Below are positions 1 through 6,421 of a stretch of DNA of 12,285 bases, piece by piece (the first letter of the stretch is position 1; each line of letters opens with the position of its first letter). Position numbers and translations under genes: made by a program. Location: NCBI GenBank assembly GCA_025966295.1, contig JAOPVD010000075.1:1-12285 (forward strand). Reading direction: 5' to 3'. The notes below the pieces were generated by a model, which was given only the letters and a program-made list of their open reading frames with translations, did not search any database and was not told the DNA's origin. Source of the DNA: Frankiales bacterium. GTDB lineage: Bacteria; Actinomycetota; Actinomycetes; Mycobacteriales; SCTD01.

Positions 1-517
1 CGCCGAGGGCGCCCAGCGCCGCCACGTCGGCGGCCGGGTCCGCGGCCCCGGCGTCGGTCAGGCTCGCGGCGCCGAGCCCGTCCAGCAGCGGCATGCCCTG
101 CGCCGTGAGCAGCACGCTGGAGACCCCCAGCCGGCCGTGCACCAGGCCGTGCTGGTGGGCCTGCCCGAGCGCGTCCGCGACCGGCGCCAGCACGGTGACC
201 ACCTCACCGGGGTCGAGCCGGCCGCGGCGCGCCAGCAGCGCGGCCAGCGACCCGCCGGCGGCGTGGTCCAGCACCAGGACGTCGTCGCCGCCGGCGCGGA
301 CGGTCGTGCGGAGCCGCACCAGGTGCGGTGATGGCAGCGAGCGCACCACCGTCGCCTCGCGGCGGACCGCCGCCACCGCGGCGCGGTCACCGCCGGCCAG
401 CCGCCGCAGCGCCACCACCGTCCCGGACGCCCGCTCCCGCGCCCGCCAGACCTCGCCCGTGGTCCCGAACCCGAGCAGCTCGAGCACGTCGTACCCGGGC
501 ACCTCCCACGCGGTCAT
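1..517 (-). CDS. Protein kinase-like (probable pseudokinase) protein, N-terminal part
   Basis: The reading frame starts at ATG 517 and runs off the left edge, giving about 172 residues. It reads as the start of a bacterial Ser/Thr kinase (Hanks-type) domain. A glycine-rich loop GFGTTGEV lies at residues 16-23 and a candidate helix-C Glu at 54. The catalytic residues are degenerate. The VAIK lysine position reads VALR (Arg38). The HRDLKPxN loop reads HGRLGVSS (127-134), so Asp, Lys and Asn are all absent. The DFG region reads LLDGLG (144-149). From family knowledge such a domain should not phosphorylate by the usual mechanism and more likely binds or scaffolds. A TAGCGT box lies 7 nt before the start and there is no Shine-Dalgarno, so it looks leaderless. 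It is separated from the upstream MMPL gene by a hairpin terminator. The C-terminal domains lie outside the window. Confidence 0.8.
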   Translation of the reverse strand, partial: MTAWEVPGYDVLELLGFGTTGEVWRARERASGTVVALRRLAGGDRAAVAAVRREATVVRSLPSPHLVRLRTTVRAGGDDVLVLDHAAGGSLAALLARRGRLDPGEVVTVLAPVADALGQAHQHGLVHGRLGVSSVLLTAQGMPLLDGLGAASLTDAGAADPAADVAALGALG

Positions 518-524
518 GCCCGCG

Positions 525-530
525 ACGCTA
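525..530 (-). promoter_or_regulatory. -10-like box TAGCGT of the kinase-like gene
   Basis: On the minus strand TAGCGT ends 7 nt before ATG 517 with no purine-rich Shine-Dalgarno between. This is the geometry of actinobacterial leaderless promoters (TANNNT followed by transcription start at the start codon). No -35 box is recognisable. Confidence 0.5.
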
Positions 531-577
531 GGCCGGACCGCCCCGCTCCCGTCGCCCCTGTCCACAGCCCCCTCCCC

Positions 578-642
578 GTGATCCACGGAACCGGCGCCCA
601 CAAAAACGGCGCCCTGACGTGGGCGCCGGTTCCGTGGATCAC
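578..642. repeat. 24-bp perfect inverted repeat with 17-nt loop
   Basis: Positions 578-601 are the exact reverse complement of 619-642, separated by 17 nt. The right arm contains the TGA stop of the MMPL gene (639-641). The arms end in GTGATC and meet the loop at CCCAC/GTGGG. A perfect 24-bp arm is longer than a normal terminator needs, so this may be a dispersed palindromic element (REP/MITE-like) or a strong terminator. A shorter terminator hairpin is nested in it and competes with the long fold. Confidence 0.9.
602..628 (-). terminator. Intrinsic terminator of the MMPL transporter gene
   Basis: Read on the minus strand, an 8-bp stem CGGCGCCC / GGGCGCCG closes a 6-nt loop ACGTCA and is followed directly by TTTTT (plus-strand A602-A606). 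The stem starts about 10 nt past the MMPL stop codon. The run of five T is conspicuous in such GC-rich DNA. It should separate MMPL transcription from the kinase-like gene downstream. Confidence 0.7.
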
Positions 643-2786
643 CGGGAAGTGGGGCGGGGTACGGCGGGAGCGGGGGCGGCTTCGGGGCTGCGCGGGCCCC
701 GGGCGAGGCCGCTCGGCCACCAGATGCGGTCACCGATCTGGAGGGTGAGGGCGGGTACGAGCAGCGACCGCACGACCAGGGTGTCCAGCAGCACGCCGAA
801 CGACACCGCAAAGCCCAGCTCGGCGAGGAACACCAGCGGCAGCAGGCCCAGCACCGTGAAGGTCGCGGCCAGCACGATGCCGGCGCTGGTGATGACCCCG
901 CCGGTGACGGTGAGCCCGCGCAGCATGCCGGTGCGGGTGCCGTACCGCAGCGACTCCTCCCGGACCCGGGTCATGAGGAAGATGTTGTAGTCGATCCCCA
1001 GCGCCACCAGGAACACGAACGCGAACAGCGGGAACGACGGATCCGCGCCGGGGAAGTCGAAGACGTGGTTGAACACGAGCGCGCACACCCCCAGCGTCGC
1101 GAGGAAGCTCAGCACCACCGTCGCGACCAGCAGCACCGGGGCGACGAGGCTGCGCAGCAGCAGCGTCAGCACCACCAGGATCACCAGCAGCACCAGCGGG
1201 ATGATGACCCGGTTGTCGCGCGCCGAGGCGTCCTTGATGTCGAGGTCGAGGGCGGTGAAGCCGCCGACGAGCACGTCGGTGCCGACCCTGTCGAGGTCCT
1301 TGCGCAGCTGCCGGACGACCTGGCCGGCCGCCGGGGAGTCGGCCGGCACCGACAGCACCGCCTCGATGAGCACCCGCCCGTGCACCACCTTGGGCGGTCC
1401 GACGAGCCGGCCGTCACCGGCGTAGACGAAGGCACTGGCGATCTTGGGCTCGGAGCGCACCACCGCCAGCGCGGCGGCCGCCTTGTCGGCCGGCGCGATG
1501 ATGTCCACGGGCGACCCCACCCCCGCCGGGAAGTGCCGGTTCAGGTGCTCCTGCCCGACCACCGACTCGGCGCTGCCCGTGATGGCCTGGCTCTGCGGGA
1601 TGCCGGACGCCTTGAGCTGCGTGGCGCCGAGCGCCAGCGCCACGAGCACCAGGGTGGTCGCGATACCGACCGTCGCCGACCGCCGCCCCAGCCCGTCGGC
1701 GATCCGCGACCACAGGCCCTCGTGCACCGGGTCCTGCCCGTCCAGGTGCGGGATCCGCGGCCAGAAGACCCAGCGCCCCAGGAGCAGCATGGCCGGCAAC
1801 AGCGTGAGCATGGTGACGGCCGCGCAGGCGATGCCGACCGCCGTCACCGGGCCGAGGCCCTGGTTGCCGGCCAGCTCGCTGGCGAGCAGGCACAGCAGGC
1901 CCAGGATGACCGTGGAGGCGGACGCCACGATGGCCGGGGCGGCGCCGCGCCAGGCGGCCTTCAGGGCGTCCCACGGCTCGGCGTGCCGGTGCAGCTCCTC
2001 GCGGTACCGGGCGATGAGCAGCAGCGCGTAGTCGGTGCCGGCGCCGAACGTCAGCACCGTGAGGATCCCCTGGCTCTGGCCGTTGACGGTCAGCACGTCG
2101 TTCTTGGCCAGCAGGTAGAGGATGCCGGCCGCCATCGCGAACGCGACGCCCGCCGACACCAGCGGCAGCAGCCACAGCAGCGGGCTGCGGTAGACCACGA
2201 GCAGGATGACGATGACCACCACGACGGTCGACAGGATGAGGGTGGTGTCGATCGACCCGAACACCTCGAACAGGTCGGCCTGCAGCCCCCCGAGCCCGGT
2301 GACGTAGGTGCGCAGCCCCTGCGGCTTGCCGGGCCGGTCGAGCAGCGTGCGGAGCCGGTCGACGTTCTTCACGAAGGCCTGCGGGTCGCTGCCGTCGAAC
2401 GGCAGGTAGACCTGGATTGCCTTACCGTCCGGGCTGGTGACGGGCGGTGCCGGTGAGCCGCTCAGCCAGTGCTCACCGCGGATCAGCGAGATGTCCTGCA
2501 GGACCCGGGCCCGGTCGGCGCTGGTCAGCGGCCCGTCCCGCTCGTAGAGCACCACGGTCGGCACCTGGTTCTTGGCCAGGAACTCGCTCTGCAGGTTCAG
2601 CGCCCGCGTCGACTCGGCGGTCTTGGACAGGTAGGACGCGTTGTCGTTCTTCTGGACGTCGGTGAGCTTCCCCGACAACGAGCCCAGGCCGCCGCCCATC
2701 ACGGCCAGGTAGAAGAGCACGAACAGGCCGGCCAGCAGCCCGACCCGGTGGCGCCGCACGACGCCCGGCCTAGGGGGAACCGTCAT
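639..2786 (-). CDS. MMPL family (RND superfamily) transporter
   Basis: This is a 715-aa membrane protein with the two-fold MMPL/RND layout. TM1 lies at about 17-35, followed by an extracytoplasmic domain to about 175. A five-helix membrane block spans about 178-340, a second soluble domain about 395-525, and a second helix block about 527-690. Each half has the Asp-Tyr pair of the proton relay: GAGTDYALLL (D252-Y253) and ALGIDYNIFL (D599-Y600), each followed by an Arg/Glu-rich cytoplasmic segment. Family members export lipids, drugs or other hydrophobic compounds using the proton gradient. The substrate here cannot be read. The ATG at 2786 is preferred because GGAGGT (2795-2800) sits 8 nt upstream. 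An in-frame ATG at 2831 would add 15 residues and run over the lipB start. The gene is divergent from lipB with 37 nt between the starts. The C-terminal tail (about 690-715) is Pro/Ala/Arg-rich. Confidence 0.93.
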   Translation of the reverse strand: MTVPPRPGVVRRHRVGLLAGLFVLFYLAVMGGGLGSLSGKLTDVQKNDNASYLSKTAESTRALNLQSEFLAKNQVPTVVLYERDGPLTSADRARVLQDISLIRGEHWLSGSPAPPVTSPDGKAIQVYLPFDGSDPQAFVKNVDRLRTLLDRPGKPQGLRTYVTGLGGLQADLFEVFGSIDTTLILSTVVVVIVILLVVYRSPLLWLLPLVSAGVAFAMAAGILYLLAKNDVLTVNGQSQGILTVLTFGAGTDYALLLIARYREELHRHAEPWDALKAAWRGAAPAIVASASTVILGLLCLLASELAGNQGLGPVTAVGIACAAVTMLTLLPAMLLLGRWVFWPRIPHLDGQDPVHEGLWSRIADGLGRRSATVGIATTLVLVALALGATQLKASGIPQSQAITGSAESVVGQEHLNRHFPAGVGSPVDIIAPADKAAAALAVVRSEPKIASAFVYAGDGRLVGPPKVVHGRVLIEAVLSVPADSPAAGQVVRQLRKDLDRVGTDVLVGGFTALDLDIKDASARDNRVIIPLVLLVILVVLTLLLRSLVAPVLLVATVVLSFLATLGVCALVFNHVFDFPGADPSFPLFAFVFLVALGIDYNIFLMTRVREESLRYGTRTGMLRGLTVTGGVITSAGIVLAATFTVLGLLPLVFLAELGFAVSFGVLLDTLVVRSLLVPALTLQIGDRIWWPSGLARGPRSPEAAPAPAVPRPTSR

Positions 2787-2794
2787 GGGGCCTG

Positions 2795-2800
2795 ACCTCC
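2795..2800 (-). promoter_or_regulatory. Shine-Dalgarno of the MMPL gene
   Basis: GGAGGT on the minus strand lies 8 nt before ATG 2786. It decides this start over the upstream in-frame ATG at 2831, and shows that MMPL, unlike divergent lipB, has a leadered transcript. Confidence 0.75.
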
Positions 2801-2811
2801 AGGGAGCCGCG

Positions 2812-2817
2812 TACCCT
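2812..2817 (+). promoter_or_regulatory. -10-like box TACCCT of lipB
   Basis: TACCCT ends 6 nt before the GTG at 2824, fitting a leaderless lipB transcript. CTGACC at 2792-2797 is a poor and closely spaced -35 candidate. The box lies in the untranslated leader of the divergent MMPL gene. Confidence 0.5.
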
Positions 2818-2823
2818 CGTGTC

Positions 2824-3456
2824 GTGGACATCCGCCGGCTCGGCCAGGTCGACTACGACGCCGGCTGGGCGCTGCAACAGGAGCTGCACGGCCAGGTGGC
2901 GGCCGGCGACAGCGGTGATGTCATCCTGCTCCTCGAGCACGAGCCGGTCTACACAGCCGGCAAGCGGACCGAGCCGTGGGAGCGCCCCCTCGACGGGTCG
3001 CGGGTGGTCGACGTCGACCGGGGCGGCAAGATCACCTGGCACGGACCGGGTCAGATCACCGGCTACCCGATCGTGCGGCTCATCGACCCGGTCGACGTGG
3101 TGGCCTACGTCCGCCGCCTCGAGCAGGTGCTCATCGACGTCTGCGCCGACCTCGGCCTGCTGACCGGCCGCGTCGACGGCCGCTCCGGCGTCTGGACGCC
3201 CGACGGCGCCCGCAAGGTCGCGGCCATCGGCATCCGCGTCGCCCGCGGCGTCACCATGCACGGCTTCGCCATCAACTGCGACAACAGCCTCACGGCGTAC
3301 GACGCGATCGTCGCCTGCGGCATCGCCGACGCCGGCGTCACCACGCTGAGCCGCGAGCTCGGCCGCGACGTGACCGTCGCCGAGGTGCTGCCGCTGCTCG
3401 AGGCGCGCCTGCCCGCGTTGGTGGAAATCCCTGCACCACAAGGCATCTCGGCCTAG
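2824..3456 (+). CDS. lipB: Octanoyl-[acyl-carrier-protein]:protein N-octanoyltransferase (lipoate biosynthesis)
   Basis: LipB transfers octanoyl from acyl carrier protein to the lipoyl-domain lysine of 2-oxoacid dehydrogenase E2 subunits and GcvH. LipA then inserts sulfur. The 210-aa protein carries the family motifs: LLEHEPVYTAGKR (36-48), RGGKITWHGPGQITGYP (66-82), the catalytic lysine in ARKVAAIG (Lys131), MHGFAINC (145-152) and the catalytic cysteine in IVACGI (Cys165). The Lys-Cys spacing of 34 equals that of the M. tuberculosis enzyme (K142/C176). GTG 2824 gives the normal N-terminus (MDIRRLG). An in-frame ATG at 2785 would add 13 residues that overlap the MMPL start and the -10 box. 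The stop TAG doubles as the start of the -10-like box of the next gene. Confidence 0.96.
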   Translation: MDIRRLGQVDYDAGWALQQELHGQVAAGDSGDVILLLEHEPVYTAGKRTEPWERPLDGSRVVDVDRGGKITWHGPGQITGYPIVRLIDPVDVVAYVRRLEQVLIDVCADLGLLTGRVDGRSGVWTPDGARKVAAIGIRVARGVTMHGFAINCDNSLTAYDAIVACGIADAGVTTLSRELGRDVTVAEVLPLLEARLPALVEIPAPQGISA

Positions 3457-3459
3457 CCT
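3454..3459 (+). promoter_or_regulatory. -10-like box TAGCCT of the MOSC gene, overlapping the lipB stop
   Basis: The first three bases are the lipB stop codon. The box ends 6 nt before ATG 3466. The intervening GAGGCC is too close to the start to act as a good Shine-Dalgarno, so a leaderless start is favoured. Confidence 0.45.
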
Positions 3460-3465
3460 GAGGCC

Positions 3466-4230
3466 ATGCACTGCGACGTCTGCGGCTTCCGTCGCGACCT
3501 GTGGACCGACGGCGACCTGCGCACCACCTTGCAGGCCGCGCCGCAGCTCGCCCGGCAGGTCCTCGACGGCGCCTCGATCGAGCGGCAGGCCGACCTGGCG
3601 CGCGTGCTGGCACCGATCGCCGACCTCCCCACCGACGGCGTCGACCCGCTCGCCGTGCACGACGCGATGCACCTGCTGCACGAGGCTGGTCGCCTCCGGC
3701 ACGCGGGTACGGCGCCCTCCGCCGGCACCGTCGCCCGGCTCAGCCGGGGCGGCGGCGGTGTCCCGAAGCTGCCCGTCGACCGGGTCGCGGTGAGCTTCGG
3801 CGGGCTCGACGGCGACCGGCAGGACAACCGCCGGCACCACGGCCGGCCCTGGCAGGCCGTGTGCCTGTGGTCCGCGGAGGTGGTCGAGGGGCTGCAGTGG
3901 GAGGGCCACCCGATCGAGTTCGGCAGCGCCGGCGAGAACCTCACGGTCCGGGGACTCGACTGGGCCGCCCTGGCGCCGGGGGTGCGCCTGCTCGCCGGCA
4001 GTGCCCTGCTGCAAGTCACGTCGTACGCGATCCCGTGCGTGAAGAACGCCCGCTGGTTCAGCGACCGCGGGTTCCGGCGGATGGCGCAGGAGGTCCGGCC
4101 GGGCCAGAGCCGGCTGTACGCCGCGGTGGTCGCCGAGGGCCTGGTGGCGACCGGCGACGCGGTCGTGGTCGAGCCGGTCCTGGTGCCGGCCCAGACGGCC
4201 AGGGCGGAGCAGCTGCCGCTCGCGCTCTAG
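3466..4230 (+). CDS. MOSC domain protein with N-terminal helical Cys-pair region
   Basis: The protein has 254 aa. The C-terminal two thirds (about 85-235) is a MOSC domain, the beta-barrel sulfur-carrier fold related to the C-terminus of molybdenum cofactor sulfurase and to YiiM/YuaD proteins. Visible landmarks are GGVPKLPVDR (97-106), GLDGDRQDNRRHHGRPWQAVCLWS (113-136, a Gly-Asp-Arg-Gln / His-His-Gly-Arg signature), GSAGENLTVRGLDW (153-166) and the conserved cysteine in YAIPCVKNARWF (Cys191), expected to carry a persulfide or contact the cofactor. The first 85 residues begin CDVCGF (Cys3, Cys6) and continue as helices with a His-rich stretch AVHDAMHLLHEAGRL (63-77), which could be a metal site or a DinB-like remnant. 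The substrate is unknown. It lies 9 nt after lipB and 11 nt before the dienelactone hydrolase-like gene. Confidence 0.88.
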   Translation: MHCDVCGFRRDLWTDGDLRTTLQAAPQLARQVLDGASIERQADLARVLAPIADLPTDGVDPLAVHDAMHLLHEAGRLRHAGTAPSAGTVARLSRGGGGVPKLPVDRVAVSFGGLDGDRQDNRRHHGRPWQAVCLWSAEVVEGLQWEGHPIEFGSAGENLTVRGLDWAALAPGVRLLAGSALLQVTSYAIPCVKNARWFSDRGFRRMAQEVRPGQSRLYAAVVAEGLVATGDAVVVEPVLVPAQTARAEQLPLAL

Positions 4231-4233
4231 AGT
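4228..4233 (+). promoter_or_regulatory. -10-like box TAGAGT overlapping the MOSC stop
   Basis: The box begins with the stop codon of the MOSC gene and ends 8 nt before ATG 4242. No Shine-Dalgarno is visible in CCGCGTCC between them. Confidence 0.4.
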
Positions 4234-4241
4234 CCGCGTCC

Positions 4242-4973
4242 ATGACGCGACTGCCGGGGTGGACCGAGAGCACGTTCACGGCCGACGGCCGGACCTACCC
4301 GACGTTCCGGCAGGGCAGCGGACCCGGCGTCGTCATCGTGCACGAGGTCCCCGGCATCAGCCCGAAGGTGCAGGCGTTCGCCGAGGAGGTGGTCGCGGCC
4401 GGCTTCACGGTCGTGATGCCCTCGCTGTTCGGCACGCCCGGGGCCGGGCCGACCGCTGGATCGGTCGCCAAGGCCCTCGGCAGGGTCTGCATCTCCAGCG
4501 AGTTCAGCACCTGGGCCGCCCACCGGACCTCGCCGGTCATCGGCTGGCTGCGGGCGCTGGCCAAGCAACTGCACACCGAGCTCGGCGGCCCCGGCGTCGG
4601 GGCTCTCGGGATGTGCTTCAGCGGCGGCTTCGCGCTGGCGATGATGGTCGACGGACACGTGGCGGCGCCGGTGCTGTCGCAGCCCTCGCTGCCGTTCGCG
4701 GTGACCCCGACGCTCGCCGGTGACCTCAACCTCTCCCCCGCCGACCTCACCGCGGTCAAGGAGCGGGTCGCGGCCGGCTGCCCGGTGCTGGGGCTGCGCT
4801 ACGAGGGAGACCGGAGGGTCGGCACCCGCTTCGCCACGCTCCGCCAGGAGCTCGGCGACGGCTTCTTGGCCGTCGAGCTGCCCGGCAAGAAACACTCGGT
4901 CCTCACCGAGCACCGCGACGAGCCGTCCGTGCAGCGCGTCCTGGCCTTCTTCAAGGAGCGCCTGCACCCTTAG
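4242..4973 (+). CDS. Dienelactone hydrolase family protein
   Basis: This is a 243-aa alpha/beta hydrolase of the dienelactone hydrolase type. GVVIVHEVPGISP (29-41) holds the family Glu (E35). The nucleophile elbow is GMCFSGGFAL (123-132) with Cys125. The likely acid is Asp190 in RYEGDRRV and the likely base His218 in GKKHSVL, giving the Cys-Asp-His triad typical of this family. The length matches the usual 230-260 aa. No signal peptide is seen, so it should be cytoplasmic. True dienelactone hydrolases open the lactone ring in chlorocatechol breakdown. No other genes of that pathway are nearby, so the substrate is open. The gene is 11 nt downstream of the MOSC gene and convergent with the LLM oxidoreductase, leaving only 18 nt between stops. 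Confidence 0.92.
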   Translation: MTRLPGWTESTFTADGRTYPTFRQGSGPGVVIVHEVPGISPKVQAFAEEVVAAGFTVVMPSLFGTPGAGPTAGSVAKALGRVCISSEFSTWAAHRTSPVIGWLRALAKQLHTELGGPGVGALGMCFSGGFALAMMVDGHVAAPVLSQPSLPFAVTPTLAGDLNLSPADLTAVKERVAAGCPVLGLRYEGDRRVGTRFATLRQELGDGFLAVELPGKKHSVLTEHRDEPSVQRVLAFFKERLHP

Positions 4974-4991
4974 GTCCCAGGGGCCGGCGGC

Positions 4992-5906
4992 TCAGGGGAG
5001 CTGGCGGGCGACCTCGCTGGCGATGAGCTCGAGGTGGTCCAGATCGTCCAGGTCGAGGACCTGCAGGTAGAGCCGGGTGGCGCCGATCTCGGCGAAGCGG
5101 CCGATCTTCTCGACCACCTCGGCCGGGCTGCCCGCGAGGCCCTCCTTGCGCACCGCCTCGACGTCCCGACCGATCGCGTCGGCCCGGCGGGCCAGCTCGG
5201 CGTCATCGCGCCCGACGCAGACGACCTGCGCCGCCGAGTACACGAGCGGGCGCCCGGTCGCGGCGCTCGCCGCGCGGACCCGGCCGAACCCCGCTTCGGT
5301 GTCGCCCACGTCGTGGAACGGCACGTTGTACTCGTCGGCGTAGGTCGCGGCCAGCCGCGGCGTGCGCTTGACCCCGACCCCACCGATGATGACCGGCGGT
5401 CCGGGCCGCTGGGTCGGCTTGGGCAGCGCCGGGCAGTCCTGGAGCTGGTAGTGCCGGCCCGCGAACGACCACGGGCCCTGCGCCGCCCACAGCCCGGTGA
5501 CGATCTGCAGCTGCTCCTCGAGCCGCTCGAAGCGCTCGCGGAGCGGCGGGAACGGGATGCCGTACGCGGTGTGCTCCTCGGCGTACCAGCCGGTGCCGAG
5601 CCCCAGCTCGATCCGACCACCGGACATCTGGTCGGCCTGCGCCACCGAGATGGCGAGCACGCCGGGCAGCCGGAAGGTCGAGGCCGTCACCAGCGTGCCG
5701 AGCCGGATCCGCTTGGTCTCGCGGCCGAGCGCCGCCAGCGTCAGCCAGGCGTCGGTGGGGCCGGGCAGGCCGTCGCCGCCCATCGCCAGGTAGTGGTCGC
5801 TGCGGAAGAACGCGTCGAAGCCCAGCTCCTCGGTGGCCTGAGCCACCCGGAGCAGGTCGTCGTACGTCGCGCCCTGCTGGGGCTCGGTGAAGATCCGCAG
5901 GTCCAC
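4992..5906 (-). CDS. LLM class F420-dependent oxidoreductase
   Basis: This 304-aa protein has the luciferase-like monooxygenase TIM-barrel fold. The N-terminus MDLRIFTEPQ is followed by the helix YDDLLRVAQATEELGFDAFF and SDHYLAM, then RIRLGTLVTASTFRLPGVLA and the family signature DQMSGGRIELGLGTGWYAEEH (about 92-112). PPVIIGGVGVKRTPRLAATYADEYN follows in the second half. These features fit the F420-dependent branch, probably the TIGR03560 (Rv1855c) group, which would use reduced F420 for hydride transfer. The substrate is unknown. The start is GTG 5906, with AGGAG 5 nt upstream. The DUF1877 stop TGA lies one base before this GTG, so the two are in one operon and probably translationally coupled. 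It is convergent with the dienelactone hydrolase-like gene. Confidence 0.92.
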   Translation of the reverse strand: MDLRIFTEPQQGATYDDLLRVAQATEELGFDAFFRSDHYLAMGGDGLPGPTDAWLTLAALGRETKRIRLGTLVTASTFRLPGVLAISVAQADQMSGGRIELGLGTGWYAEEHTAYGIPFPPLRERFERLEEQLQIVTGLWAAQGPWSFAGRHYQLQDCPALPKPTQRPGPPVIIGGVGVKRTPRLAATYADEYNVPFHDVGDTEAGFGRVRAASAATGRPLVYSAAQVVCVGRDDAELARRADAIGRDVEAVRKEGLAGSPAEVVEKIGRFAEIGATRLYLQVLDLDDLDHLELIASEVARQLP

Positions 5907-5907
5907 G

Positions 5908-6369
5908 TCAGCTCCTGTCGAGGGTGATGAGCACGGCGTCCCCGGCGGCGGCGGCGTCCGTGAACAGCTCCACCAGGTGCGCGTAGGCGGGCAGCACGAA
6001 CGCCGTCAGGGCATCCGGGGCGTCCCACTGCGCATCCGGGTAGACCTCGGCCTGCCGCAACGCGCGGTGCGTGAAACGCGGCACCAGCTCGTCGGCCTCC
6101 GGCAGCGCCTCCGCGACCGCCTCGACCTCGGCGGGCGCGACGAACCGCACCGGCTCGTACGACGTGGGGTCGCCGAGCGGAGTGCCGCCCAGGACGGCGT
6201 CGAACAGCGGCGCCGAGCCGCCCCAGGCCGAGCCGTTGAGCAGGAAGTGGACGGCGTGCCAGGCCTTGCCGAGGTCGAGCGGCTCACCGTCGGCGAACAG
6301 CGTCGCGCCGACGTCGGGGTCCCGCTCGAGGGGCTCCACGTCGGACACGCGGAGGTAGAGCATGCGCAC
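5908..6369 (-). CDS. DUF1877 family protein
   Basis: This 153-aa soluble protein matches the DUF1877 (YfbM-like) pattern. An N-terminal strand (MRMLYLRVSD) is followed by DLGKAWHAVHFLLNGSAWGG, then PLFDAVLGGTPLG, SYEPVRFVAPAEVEAVAEAL and a C-terminal FVLPAYAHLVELFTDAAAAGDAVLITLD segment. The family has no established function. GTG 6369 is chosen because GGAGG (6377-6381) lies 7 nt upstream. ATG 6363 is two codons later and 13 nt from it, so it is less likely. The frame stays open upstream into lipA, but that is antisense to a certain gene. It is the first gene of a minus-strand pair with the LLM oxidoreductase, and divergent from lipA with 52 nt between the starts. Confidence 0.85.
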   Translation of the reverse strand: MRMLYLRVSDVEPLERDPDVGATLFADGEPLDLGKAWHAVHFLLNGSAWGGSAPLFDAVLGGTPLGDPTSYEPVRFVAPAEVEAVAEALPEADELVPRFTHRALRQAEVYPDAQWDAPDALTAFVLPAYAHLVELFTDAAAAGDAVLITLDRS

Positions 6370-6376
6370 GGGAGGT

Positions 6377-6381
6377 CCTCC
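6377..6381 (-). promoter_or_regulatory. Shine-Dalgarno of the DUF1877 gene
   Basis: GGAGG on the minus strand lies 7 nt before GTG 6369 and decides that start. It is half of an 11-bp palindrome, GGAGG-N-CCTCC (6371-6381). Confidence 0.6.
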
Positions 6382-6408
6382 AGGAAGAAGATCAGGCTGC
6401 CTCGACGT

Positions 6409-6414
6409 TAGCCT
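6409..6414 (+). promoter_or_regulatory. -10-like box TAGCCT of lipA
   Basis: TAGCCT (in GTTAGCCTTGG) ends 7 nt before GTG 6422. There is no Shine-Dalgarno between, so lipA is predicted leaderless. It lies in the 52-nt divergent gap with DUF1877. Confidence 0.55.
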
Positions 6415-6421
6415 TGGCACT

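Noticed and set aside
1065..2456. Plus-strand open frame opposite the MMPL gene
   Set aside because: Translation is Gln/His/Arg/Asp repeats from the complement of hydrophobic codons. The minus-strand MMPL gene explains the region.
2770..4014. Long open frame on the minus strand opposite lipB and the MOSC gene
   Set aside because: It is antisense to genes with full catalytic motifs, and its composition (repeated Arg, Ala, Gly, Asp, Val) is that of complemented GC-rich codons. No domain is visible.
3466..4973. Aromatic degradation cluster suggested by the dienelactone hydrolase-like gene
   Set aside because: No dioxygenase, cycloisomerase or maleylacetate reductase gene is nearby. The family is broad, so a pathway cannot be claimed.
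4974..4991. Possible terminator in the 18-nt gap between convergent genes
   Set aside because: No convincing inverted repeat and no T-run.
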